Shown here one piece after another: positions 20,639 through 29,924 of a DNA stretch of 64,000 bases. The stretch comes from Telmatactis stephensoni. Taxonomy: Eukaryota; Cnidaria; Anthozoa; Actiniaria; Isophelliidae. The position numbers and the translations under genes are program-made. The stretch's first letter is position 1, and every line of letters begins with the position of its first letter. The stretch spans positions 1-64,000 of the forward strand of contig JALIZF010001531.1 of assembly GCA_029948255.1 (NCBI GenBank), in the 5' to 3' direction. The notes beneath the pieces are model-generated. The model searched no databases, was not told where the DNA came from, and worked only from the letters and a program-made list of their open reading frames with translations.

Positions 20639-21301
20639 GTGAGTTAAAACACAATTTTTTCATTTGTAAGGAATTTATTTTTGTAATGTTTAATGATATA
20701 AAGTGTACTGAAGATTATTGATTGCTGAGCAAATAATAACTCAAGTCTTAAGTTATTGATTTCGTTCAAGTAAGCTTACATTTGGGTCATCACAGCTTTG
20801 CAAGACGTACGTTATGTATAGCCAGCAATAATCACTGAAAATAAAGATTTTGATTGATTTTATAAGTAGTTCAAGTTGTTTTATTTTTGTTTATCTATGA
20901 CTTGTGGATAGAGTTTTAAATTTCCATAGTAACACGCACGCTCGGTGCAAGTCTCGCCGGTGTAGGACCCATAGCAAATATTAATTCAATCTTATCTGAA
21001 ACCAGGTTGATGCATGGCCAGTTATTATTTCACATATATGCAATATTCATGATATGTGAATTATGTTTTCTTATTTTGTAGGGACTCATAATATATCCTT
21101 TCTTTAGTATCTAATAAACTGTTATTGCGTTGTGTATGTAGATCACTGTAGCTATAATTTCTTATGTGATCTTAATTACTTAGCTTCTATGTTGAATTGA
21201 GTTCATTGTAGTACATTATACTTAGTTTTTACGAGTACAATGAATCTTAATACATCAGGACTAATTTAGATATTTTTTCTCAAAATTTATGTTATTGAAA
21301 G

Positions 21302-22200
21302 ATTGGTAGAGTAGTTCAGGAAGTTGAAGAGTTAAACACTATAGAGAGGGAGTTAGCTGTAGGCAGCAAGTCTAATACGTTTAAACCAAGATCACCGACA
21401 TCGGAAACAAGTGAGAGGAATGCAAGGAAGAGAAGGAGTGAAACCATGCAGATGGCCATAAAGATTCATGGGGGAACAGAAGAGACAGGTGAATCCGGAT
21501 TGATTGACACAGTGGTAAGGAAATGTAAGCCAGAGAAGGTAGCAGAGAAGGTTGCTTGAGCAAAGACCATCATGAAGAATATTAACAAGGAAACAAAGAA
21601 GAAGATGAAGCAGTATGAGCAGTAGGAAGAAAATAAGATAAGGAGCATCTCAGTTTATTATAGTGGGGGGGTTATGGGTAAAAAAAAGTACCGTGCTGTT
21701 TGTAGAGAGCTGTTATAAGAAAGTAGGCAAAAGATCTAAAAGACTAGTTGTAGGTAGTAGCACACAGATTTCAAAACTTGTACCTTATAATAAGCTAATG
21801 CCTTTTATCAAAAGTATTGACATAGGTAAGTTGTACAGTGTTTGTCATACTTTATGTCAAGGTCTTCCAGAACAAGAAAAGGTAAGTGGCTCATATAGAG
21901 ACCTTTCTGAATTATTGCCTAACCTTGCTAAATACTATCTCAGTTGCAGGTATGATGAACTGGAATGGTTTGGCAATGAACACTTTTCTTGTTGCCATAG
22001 GTGGAGATGGGGCACCTTTTTTGAAGGACGACACAGCTTGTGCGTGGCTTCCTCAATATTGGTAGAGGGGTTCTTAGCAGTGATGATAATTTTCTTTTAT
22101 TTGGTGCTAACTGTTCTGAAAATTGTACTCCTGTTCACAGGTTTTTGGAGAAACTCCATCAAGATATCCTTGCCATTGAAAATAATATAAAAATTAGGTA
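21302..22200 (+). pseudogene. Degenerate copy of a second repetitive transposon-type protein family
   Basis: Reading through stops and frame changes gives, in order: VVQEVEELNTIEREL, SERNARKRRSETMQMAIKIH, VRKCKPEKVAEK, GVMGKKKYRAV, KVGKRSKRLVV, LVPYNKLMPFIKSIDIGKLY, GLPEQEKVSGSYRDLSELLP, ELEWFGNE, FLNIGRGVLSSDDNFLLFGA and NCSENC. I recognise this string of blocks from a family repeated many times in cnidarian genomes (unnamed to me; transposon-associated by abundance). At least two stops (about 21557 and 21623) and three frameshifts are visible. The C-terminal half is missing; the copy ends at a repeat near 22190. It lies within the 9.5-kb last intron of the RAG1-N-like gene. Confidence 0.65.
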
Positions 22201-22232
22201 CTACCTAATAGTGGAGCTCCCATGCATTTTTT
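22180..22232. repeat. Dispersed repeat 'ggtactacctaatagtggag', copy 1
   Basis: About 50 bp ('aaataatataaaaattaggt' through 'gtggagctcccat') is shared with 34725-34775, and 'gagctcccatttcaa' at about 23061 is probably a third end. Possibly the terminus of a nonautonomous element. Confidence 0.6.
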
Positions 22233-22461
22233 AAAATACTTTGTTTTATGACGTTTTTGATTCATCCTTCAAGTAAAGTGGATATTGCAGAACGTTATAA
22301 TTTAGATTTTTCCATCTTGACAGTATTGTTAGTGAAAAAAAAATCATTTTTTTATTTATCCTCGGATTTTCAGAGTAGCATTTTTGCTAATATCGCCGAG
22401 ACTCACATTTGTACACTCGCTACATATACCCCTATACATTCGATATACTTTGCATTCAATT

Positions 22462-22550
22462 AATTTAAAAACTCACATGTAGGGGGGAAAAACCGGAGAA
22501 GATGGAGAAAAAGCCCTCATGGCATGGTAGAGAACAACACATATCAAACA
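22462..22550. repeat. Dispersed repeat, copy 2 (see 1540-1625)
   Basis: Shares 'ggcatggtagagaacaacac' and the preceding purine-rich segment with copy 1. Confidence 0.6.
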
Positions 22551-24260
22551 TTGTAAAATGATCGGGTATGCTCGTCGAGGGGGGTCTAGGGGGGTTATGA
22601 ATACCGCAATCCCGCAAGAAAAATTCGAAAATATCGCAATCCAGCACGAAAAAATGGTCAGTCGTATCTCAAACTGCCCAACACAAGCGTACCGACCGTC
22701 CAATTTAATGTTCATAATAACAATGTTCATTAGTTAGCTTGTTATCGCTGGTATCTCTTAATATTTTAGGGGTTAAAAAATCGTCCAGCCACACCCTTCT
22801 TTAAAGACTTCTGGTATATTTTAGGGGTATTTTTTAAAATATCTGCAATGGAGTCCCCCTGGGCGTCTGAGCTGGGACTCACTGGACCATAGCGATGCAT
22901 GAGAGGCATCTTGCTTTTGTACTTAGGATACAATGACACAGATAAATAATTGTCTTCCCACAAAGCAAGAATTCTCTCTTCGAGGTTATCCTAATCATGA
23001 CTTTAGATGAAATGGTAAAACAACTCAAAACAACTACTCCTAAATAACAGCAGATCTAGAGCTCCCATTTCAATTTTAGTGTTTTTATGTTCTTGATTCA
23101 AATTAATTGGGCTTCCTGTGGTAATTGGTTTGTATCAGTTGACAAATATGATGTGCCCTGTATTCATAAAGTAGCCCTTCAGAACAAATACAAGAAATAT
23201 AGTGAGCCTACTTTCTTTCTTATAGATCTTTCAAAGGATCTACATCATGACGACAATAACTTAAGGACGTCCATGGGATTGTTTCTGCGCATTTTGTCAA
23301 ATTCTTGGAAAACTTTTACCTTTTGTAATACTGTCTCCTTAGCAAATGATTAAAAAAACATTTTTCGTGCTTCTCTCCTAATATTTGTTTATAAAGTGGT
23401 TGAATTATGGCGTCATGCTATCACTTACACACGACGTACATCAAGCATGCACTCGGCAGACGAGTTTTTTATCATATATTATTTTTGATCGAATTTTAAA
23501 GCTGTTATAATTTCTTTTGAATTTGAATTCGTGTATAAAAAGCATAAAAAGGATACTTACATATTTTGGAAATGTTTTTCTGCCTCTATAGGGTAAACTT
23601 TGAAGAAATCTTGTTGCTAAACGAAGTCGCTGACCCTCAGTTTTTCAGTATTAGTTCATTATACTTCTAGCTAGCATGCTTAACTTTCACCATGCAAATT
23701 TTTAAAGAAATCTGACGATGGGAACTTTTGCCCATGAACGTCCATAAATTCCTTGAAAACCGTGCGAGGTTGAGTTTAATAGAGCAGACGGAGAAAAATT
23801 CTCTAGTTTATCTCCTTGGCAATCCAGATGACTTTTTTGAGATGACATTACAACTCACCCGAGTGCATTATTGGGAATTAAGTGTGCCAAGAGGTCACAC
23901 CTACTTCTTGAGCAATGCAGAAGAACATAGGTTAATTGCCTTAGTCAATGGGTCAGTTGAGTCACTGGATGGCTCATCTGATCAGTCTAAGCTAGTGGTG
24001 AATAGAATGCTGAAGACCCAGAGCAGCCTCTAGTCAGTCAAGACTACTTGCCAAGTATCACTGCTACCAGGTACGAAGCTGCAATGAAACAATATAAGTA
24101 GATGTCCAAAGCGCGATATGATGTTTGTACTCTGCATGACAAAAAAAGACACTGACATCGATTTTCAATTTCCTCATTACGGCAAGACCTCGCTAATCTC
24201 ATACACAGAGGTGTGATTAAAATTACCTTATACCCACTGAAAATAGTTATGTTTAACAAA
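22551..24260. other. Unassigned intronic stretch
   Basis: ORFs at 23087-23353 (+) and 23728-24033 (+, about 100 codons with NSLVYLLGNPDDFFEM) have no recognisable domain. The second could be remnant coding sequence but has no supporting splice context that I trust. Confidence 0.35.
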
Positions 24261-24267
24261 TTGAAGA

Positions 24268-24345
24268 TTGTATTGTAAAAAACGAATTAAAGATGGTTTT
24301 GACAACTCAAAACCATATTCAATCCGTTTTTTACAACAATTATTT
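24268..24345. repeat. Perfect-like hairpin 'ttgtaaaaaacgaattaaag'
   Basis: 'attgtaaaaaacgaattaaa' with 'gatggttttg' pairs with 'caaaaccat' and 'atccgttttttacaacaat'; about 32-bp arms and a 6-bp loop. Related to the arms of foldback family B (17515, 19551). Confidence 0.75.
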
Positions 24346-24520
24346 GAGATAAATGTTAAAACATCCTTTTCAAACGGAGCAAGAGAACGTGTGCGCGCGC
24401 TGAAATGCGTCAGCAGTGTGTCTGTCCGGCTCTCATTGACAGACTCTAATCAACCCATCAGATCGCAAGATTTGTTTCAAGTGTTGTAAAAAAAATTATT
24501 ACAAGATGTAAGTTATAAGT

Positions 24521-24608
24521 ATACCCTGCGACCACAGTCTCCCTTGACCTTCGCCCTCCCTTTTGTCGTCCAAGAAGAAGGTGAAGGGAGACTCTGCTCG
24601 CAGGGTAC
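24521..24608. mobile_element. Short MITE 'taccctgcgacc'
   Basis: 'taccctgcgaccacagtctc' with 'ccttgaccttc' and 'gaaggtgaaggg' with 'agactctgctcgcagggta' are inverted arms of about 35 bp. No coding capacity. Confidence 0.75.
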
Positions 24609-24627
24609 AAAACTCTATTTTAAATGG

Positions 24628-25155
24628 AAAAGACAACAAAAGCGTTGCTTTCACAACTAATTAACATGCATTACATGTTAAGAGGGGATTTTTTTCAAGT
24701 TCGAGCAGTGAACGACAAAAACTCCTGAGTTGAAGAATAGCTGTTGTACAAAACTAAAACCATTTCTATAAGAAAGTTTAAGTTGTTTGTAAGTAGTTTT
24801 GGCCGATAAAAGTTGAATCAAAGTGTTAATCCAAAGCGAAAATTTGGATCAAAAATGAGATTTAGGCCTTCATTTGCTCATCTGCTGTATGTTTTCTTTA
24901 TATTCAGCTTGAAAAAGCTTAATCCCAACACAACTTCAAGAAAAAGTCTTTGTACAATTCAAAAATCCATTTTAAACAGGAATTTTATCTTGGTACATCA
25001 GTTTTTAACTGGTAGAAAAAGGATTTGAGTGTTAATCCAAAATGAAAATTTGGATTAAAACTCGCACGAAGGTGTAGTTTTTGGCGCTTTTCACCATTAT
25101 TGCTCGTCATTGAAAAAATCTCCTCTTAATTGTGAAAGCAACGCTTTTGTTGCCT
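24628..25155. mobile_element. MITE with about 80-bp terminal inverted repeats
   Basis: The left end 'caacaaaagcgttgctttca' is mirrored by the right end 'tgaaagcaacgcttttgttg'; similarity continues inward ('aagaggggatttttttcaag' against 'ttgaaaaaatctcctctt'). The interior holds two copies of 'gtgttaatccaaa' with 'gaaaatttggat'. Confidence 0.78.
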
Positions 25156-25196
25156 TTTTGAGTTCTTTTTTCTCCACGTCTTTTTCGGCCTGAAAA

Positions 25197-25245
25197 AAAT
25201 AATGAATGAATGAATGAATGAATGAATGAATAAATGAATAAATAA
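25197..25245. repeat. (AATG)n microsatellite
   Basis: About eight 'aatg' units followed by 'aataaatgaataaataa'. Confidence 0.9.
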
Positions 25246-25516
25246 CCTGTATAAAACACTTTTTTTTAAATTATATCCTACTGTTATGCCGCCCTCCCCT
25301 CCTCCTAGTGTGTAAACAATATAACTGTGAAATATACTAATTAATTATTAAGTAATTAGTATTTCACAGATACATTATTTGCACTCTACCACCATTGATG
25401 TAAGTACTAATGTCATTAAAATAATTATTATATACTTAAAACTCATAATAATACCCTCATACCCTCATACTTGTGTCACTTGTGTCATCAGACACAATAT
25501 ACCCTAACAGCTTTTC

Positions 25517-25704
25517 AATTAGACAACAGAAAGCTGCACGCCCATGGCGTTATAGACACACGAAAGAAAATATAAAGAACGATTAACAAACGTAAGAGTG
25601 GCATAAGGCGTAGCCGAGTGCGACTCTAGTTTGTTGAGAGTTCTTTATATTTTCTCAAGTGCGTCTATAACGCAATGGGAAAGCGGCTTTCTGTTGTCTA
25701 ATTG
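25517..25704. mobile_element. Foldback MITE
   Basis: 'caattagacaacagaaagct' through 'ggcgttatagac' and 'agaaaatataaagaac' on the left pair with 'gttctttatattttct', 'gtctataacgc' and 'agctttctgttgtctaattg'-like sequence on the right. Arms about 75 bp. Confidence 0.8.
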
Positions 25705-26460
25705 ATTTATAACAGAGCCTAAAATGTTAAGAACGGAGCCGTGCAGCCAATGGGGAAATAGTTCATAGATTTTTCAGCCAATCGGAGCGTGCGTTATATG
25801 TGTCGCCATCTTACAAACGAACGATTTGAAAAAGACAATGATGAAGATAGTGCGCGCTCAGTCCAGCCCATGGGCAAATAGTTCAGAGAACCAGAGAACC
25901 GTTTAGTGCAGTTTTGAGTTTTCAAAAACAGCGTTAAAATCAGTTAAAATCTTAAAACTGCTGTTGTTCATATTATCTACTATCAAAAGTCTGTACTTTC
26001 TGATTACAAAGGAACGATTTTGATAAGAAAGAAGGAAAAAACGTCAAGGATTTTGTTGTGTTTTTGAAAGAAATTTAAGCGGAAATGCGCGCCCTTAGGT
26101 TTATTCAAAATTTTTGCTCATTTAGATGAGAAAACTCGTTTGTTTTTATAATTTTTTGATGTAACTTATTAATTGGACATCAGATGGCTTTTTCGTGGAA
26201 TCTAGAATAAATTTGGTATCGATTGTGTGATTTTATGAAGCTCAAATCTCGCGAAATTCCACTCGTTCAATTTTTCGATGCACAGGAGTAGGGTAAGACG
26301 CAAATTGAACTGCATCCGTTTACTAAAAATAGCACAGTTGGGAATCATCATGGCACGCGCCCCATTCACAAGTTTCCCTCTCTTATTTCTACTCTCTTGG
26401 CACTTATCATAATTTTGTTATTGCTTACTTTCATGCTGTTGCAATTGTTTCTTCGCCGTT

Positions 26461-26510
26461 GCCCAAGCCCGTTTTGGGCTTGGGCAGGGGGCATCTCTCC
26501 GATGCCCCCT
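26461..26510. repeat. Two adjacent perfect G+C-rich hairpins
   Basis: 26461-26485 reads 'gcccaagccc' + 'gtttt' + 'gggcttgggc'; 26486-26510 reads 'agggggcatc' + 'tctcc' + 'gatgccccct'. Each has a perfect 10-bp stem and 5-nt loop, with no base between them, in otherwise A/T-rich sequence. Function unknown. Confidence 0.9.
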
Positions 26511-26827
26511 TCCCCCACAATTGAAACACTTTGAGTCTGAAATGCAAAAAAAATATATATATGTGATGAGTTACTATGAAAATGAAAAACAATTTCATAA
26601 TTCCAAAAATATTTTCATTTAGAATAGAATAATAGAAAAAATAATCAATATTCTCTATGTCCTTTAAATGTTTAGTGTCAAACCATGGATAGTAAAATTC
26701 TAAATTGGAAACCAGGTCTTTGAGTGATACAACTACTGTTAACACAACACACAAACTCATAGTATTTATAATTCAAAATTTCATTTCCAGTAAGGTCTCC
26801 AACTATATATATAGAAAGTTCACTTAC

Positions 26828-26893
26828 TTCCACTTTTTGGTGGACATTTATCATGTTGATGCCCATAACCTTGGCATGTATAGCATCTTTTTA
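26828..26893 (-). CDS. Possible zinc-knuckle (CCHC) exon
   Basis: On the minus strand a pyrimidine tract and acceptor ('ttttctttcag') precede KRCYTCQGYGHQHDKCPPKS, a CX2CX4HX4C zinc knuckle, and the sequence ends at a GTAAGT donor. Such exons occur in retroelement Gag-like and related zinc-finger proteins. Flanking exons were not identified. Confidence 0.4.
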
Positions 26894-27220
26894 CTGAAAG
26901 AAAAATGGAGCCGTCATATATGTAATGTTTTAAAAAAAACATGTCTTGTGGTACGCATGAGTGATATCCCAAGTTTTGAAATGATGGCCCAGTCAGCAAA
27001 AATAATTGACATAAGAGGACAATTATAGGCAATTTTCCTTATATAAGGAATAAAAAACGTGCGCGCATGTGTCTGTACCGTGACGTGATATAAACACGAT
27101 GTAAAATGTAGAGTAACAGAAAAGCAAGCTGTTCGAGTGTTCTACATCTTCCAGAATAATAATAGAAGTAGCCAAGTCATTACTTTTTGGTATCTTAGGG
27201 GTGAAAATTGGTATCCCCCT

Positions 27221-27235
27221 CCCCCCCCCCCCCCC
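27221..27235. repeat. Poly-C tract
   Basis: An uninterrupted run of 15 C, preceded by 'ccccct'. Length is likely unstable or misassembled. Confidence 0.9.
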
Positions 27236-27289
27236 AAGAACCCAGTATGGTAAAGGTCTTAGTCTAAACTCAATGGAAGAAAGTAACCA

Positions 27290-27650
27290 CTGTTGGTAAA
27301 ATGTGCTTGCTAATTATGCATGGATACCGTTGAAGTCTAACATTGATTTTTCCACTTTTGGTAAAATTTGCTTGCTAATTTTGCAGGCATACTGTTAGAG
27401 TCTAACATGTTTACCTCTGTTGGTAAAACGTGCTTGCTAATTATGCATGCATAATAATAATAATGATAATATAATAATCTTTAGCCAGGGTGGACCCGTC
27501 AGCTAAAGCTGGTATCAATGGGTGCCCTGGTAAACTAATACAATATAATGATAGAATAAATTAGAATGAATAAAATAGATACAATGCATACCATTAGAGT
27601 CTAAGATAGAGTTTACAACTGTTGGTAAAATGTGCTTGCTATTATTAGAA
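27290..27650 (+). repeat. 62-65-bp minisatellite interrupted by a retroposon
   Basis: 'ttggtaaaa' with 'tgcttgctaatt' starts units at about 27293, 27358, 27420 and 27622. The last interval is enlarged by a 140-bp insertion (27454-27593). Confidence 0.82.
27454..27593 (-). mobile_element. 5'-truncated non-LTR/SINE-like insertion with 7-bp target duplication
   Basis: Inserted in a minisatellite unit and flanked by 'atgcata' (27447-27453 and 27594-27600). On the minus strand it ends in an (ATT)n tail; the body contains 'ccagggcacccattgat' and 'gggtccaccctggct', which can fold. The tail plus target duplication point to target-primed reverse transcription (inference). Confidence 0.75.
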
Positions 27651-28558
27651 AGATTGCCAAAAATTTGTGAAATATTTTGTGGACTACTAGACACTTTTAA
27701 AACTCATTTCCATTGTTTTCTCGTGTGTGTTTATTAGACTATGTAAACCTTTTTAACATACTGAAATACTGTTGGTTAGTACAACATAGAACTAACCATT
27801 GTTGGAGAAATTATGTAAACATTTATTTCAGTCTTTGTTCCTAAAACCAAATGTCAGTGTCTGGTCATTTTGAAAAACATCACTTTGGCCATTTCCATTG
27901 GCAACCCTTCCATTAACCTGCTATGCCAAATCAAGCAAATAAAGAATTAGGATTTTATATTTGTGTGAAGTAACAACTTATTTTTACATCTATGCTGGGG
28001 AAACCCATGTGAATTCCATTCCCCATAATTGAACTGGATGATTAACTGGCCTTTGTTTTTCTTGTACACAAAGCCAAAATCTTTCTCTTCTGACACTATT
28101 ACTTTAAGCCTATGGTTATATCTTGTTCCTGATTTCATTTTTTTGGGAAATATTTCTTCACCTCTCTGACTTTAATTCCAGAAAGACACGAAAAGAAGTC
28201 AAGTACCAAATTGAAAGAGGTGAGAGAAATTACTTCACACTTTGAATTGGAAGCAATATAACAGTCGGGTTCAGTCATTTTAAAGTCTTTTAAAACCTGA
28301 CAACAAGTAATGAATATGTTGTAAGGAATATTGCGGGTGATTTCAGCAAAGTACGGTTTTCTAATGGCAACTCTTCCTGACAACCTCCTAAAGATGGCAT
28401 CCAACCACAATCTGGATTCGTTTCCTAGGACTGATCCTGCAGAAAGGCAACGATTACACAGACGATGGGCAGCTGCAACCAAAAGAAATAATATTTATTC
28501 ATTGACAAGAAATTTATGACATATATCTATGACATGTGAGTCTTAAAAATCTATATCC

Positions 28559-28878
28559 ATGGTTGCCACAGGTCAGGAAAAAATATTTTTTTTAAGGTCA
28601 GGGAATTCTGCTTTCAGTCGGGAACAATGGAAATTTTAGGAAACGTCAGGGAATTTTTAATTAGTGTTCTGACAGCATTTGAAAATGTGTGGTCTCTCCT
28701 GTCTCTCCTAGTTGGTATGACAGTTTTATATCATCGCCATCTACTCATTGTCCAAGTCGACGAGAAGAATCGTTTGAATTGAAAACACAGAGTTTCTAAG
28801 TATTTGGTCAGGGAAAGTTAAATTTTAGTCAGGAAAATTAGTCAGGGAATTTTGCAATTGTTTTGTTGTGGCAACCAT
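28559..28878. mobile_element. MITE with 'atggttgccaca' ends
   Basis: Left end 'atggttgccacaggtcagg', right end 'gttgtggcaaccat'. The interior repeats 'gtcagggaa' several times. No ORF. In the last intron of the RAG1-N-like gene. Confidence 0.75.
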
Positions 28879-28963
28879 AATATAACCATAATATAAGTAC
28901 ACTGAAATAAGAATTGTACTCTTACAGAACATAGTTATTTCCAACAGTTCAAAATAGACATAC

Positions 28964-29161
28964 CTATTGACTTCATATCGACTTTTATCGCATCTTCACT
29001 CTCAGTCATCGAGGAATGACAAACGATAGGTAACATGACCTGTCTTGCATTTTCGCGAAAAAATTGCAAATCAAACCCTTCTCCGCCAACAAAAGAGTTG
29101 ATCCATGACTCTAATTTTGTTTCCTGTCTACCTATAAGTTCCTCGGGCTCTTCTTCTGATT
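28964..29161 (-). CDS. Putative second exon of an uncharacterised minus-strand gene
   Basis: Acceptor 'cattattatttag' on the minus strand, donor ATAG|GTATG, 66 open codons. Peptide: SEEEPEELIGRQETKLESWI then GGEGFDLQFFRENARQVMLP and a short acidic end. Phase is compatible with the upstream exon (29276-29405) through a split Glu codon. No known domain. Further 3' exons may lie at 27947-28482, where minus frames are open, but I cannot support them. Confidence 0.45.
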
Positions 29162-29275
29162 CTAAATAATAATGATAATAACATTCTTTTAGTAGTAGGC
29201 CTATTCACCACGTGCACGTGAAGTGATATTCAACAGAAAACTGCAATAAAATAATAATACTCCAATATAAATAAC

Positions 29276-29405
29276 CTAAACTGTCTTCCTGTCTATCTAT
29301 TAGAGCTTTTGTTTCCCTTTCTGGCTCTCCTTCCTGCTCCAAATCCTCCTCATTCTTAAAAATCTCCTCCAACACTTCTTCACGACTGAACCTTCTGCCC
29401 GCCAT
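29276..29405 (-). CDS. Putative first exon of an uncharacterised minus-strand gene
   Basis: Begins MAGRRFSREEVLEEIFKNEE and continues with an acidic stretch (EQEGEPERETKALIDRQED). Donor GTTATT after 'tttag' is weak. The motif RRFS..EVLE.IF is reminiscent of the start of some repetitive cnidarian proteins, but no family is assigned. The ATG lies 111 bp from the start of the last RAG1-N-like exon on the other strand. Confidence 0.42.
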
Positions 29406-29515
29406 TTTGTTTTCGCCATTTTTGTTGGGAATCCGCTGATCACAAAGAATGGCGAACTTGGCTGATTTTGTGCGCCTTTGTGCCCGATGTGATTATATTT
29501 CACTTTCCCTTATAG

Positions 29516-29838
29516 ATGTTGACATCAAACTCTTCTTAGCTTTTTATCGCCATTTCTTTCCCAATGCCACAATTCTTCCGAAAATGCATTTTTTGGAGGA
29601 CCATATGGTCACTTGGGTTACAAAGTACAAAACTGGCACTGGATTGTTGGAAGAGCAGGGTGTGGAGTCAATCCACCACGAATTCAGTGATCGGAATCGT
29701 ACCTACTCAAGCATTAGAAATAAAGAAGAGAAGATGAAGTGTGTTATGCAAGAACACCACAGGCGATGCCATCCCACCAATATTGTACAAAAGCCAGAAA
29801 TCAAAAGAAGAAAAATTAAAAATCAAGTTGAAGAATAA
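29516..29838 (+). pseudogene. RAG1-N-like gene, exon 15 (C-terminal, intact)
   Basis: Acceptor 'tttcactttcccttatag'; the split codon with exon 14 gives Asp. Encodes VDIKLFLAFYRHFFPNATIL, PKMHFLEDHMVTW, GTGLLEEQGVESIHHEF and QEHHRRCHP, then a basic tail (KPEIKRRKIK, possible nuclear localisation signal) and TAA at 29836. The E of EEQGVE is the candidate third acidic residue (inference). An AATAAA lies about 30 bp after the stop. This exon has no lesion. Confidence 0.82.
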
Positions 29839-29924
29839 AATTCCAAAACTGAGTATGTAATGGAAAATAAACACAAACATTTTATTTAGAAGAAAAATAG
29901 CACAACAAAAAACTAAGTAGTTTT

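Larger units (their letters stand above)
5907..29838 (+). pseudogene. RAG1 N-terminal-like / transposase-like multi-exon gene (N-RAG-type), disrupted
   Basis: A plus-strand gene of at least fifteen traceable exons, listed separately. Order: N-terminal zinc-binding region, RING finger and C2H2-like finger similar in layout to the RAG1 N-terminal region; a Lys/Arg linker; a KWLSNWGVQLASEKK block; a WHDG..P..ELWLKIGGDKGG block; a GDYEFLCELCGISGASG..CCLWC block; a VCMPGLHIT block; and a C-terminal LPKMHFLEDH..GLLEEQGVESIHHEF block. I recognise these blocks as a repetitive protein family common in cnidarian genomes and resembling N-RAG-TP described from Aplysia (from memory, unchecked). Acidic residues in GGDKGG, GDYEF and EEQGVE could be a DDE-like triad (inference). 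Lesions: at least three frameshifts in exon 1, a stop at 18580, a frameshift near 19179, two GC splice donors and a transposon inside an exon. Introns join in compatible phase where checked. It is not the RAG1 recombinase core. Confidence 0.7.

Noticed and set aside
23728..24033. 101-codon plus ORF as a gene
   Set aside because: No domain, no supporting splice sites and no neighbour context; left as unassigned.
20004..29515. RAG1-N-like exons 1-14 and exon 15 belonging to two different genes
   Set aside because: The split codon at 20003/29516 joins in phase to the expected family sequence, so one gene with a long intron is simpler. A chance fit is not excluded.
5907..29838. True RAG1 recombinase orthologue
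   Set aside because: Only the N-terminal zinc modules resemble RAG1. I see no RAG1 core motifs in the later exons, and no RAG2-like gene nearby.
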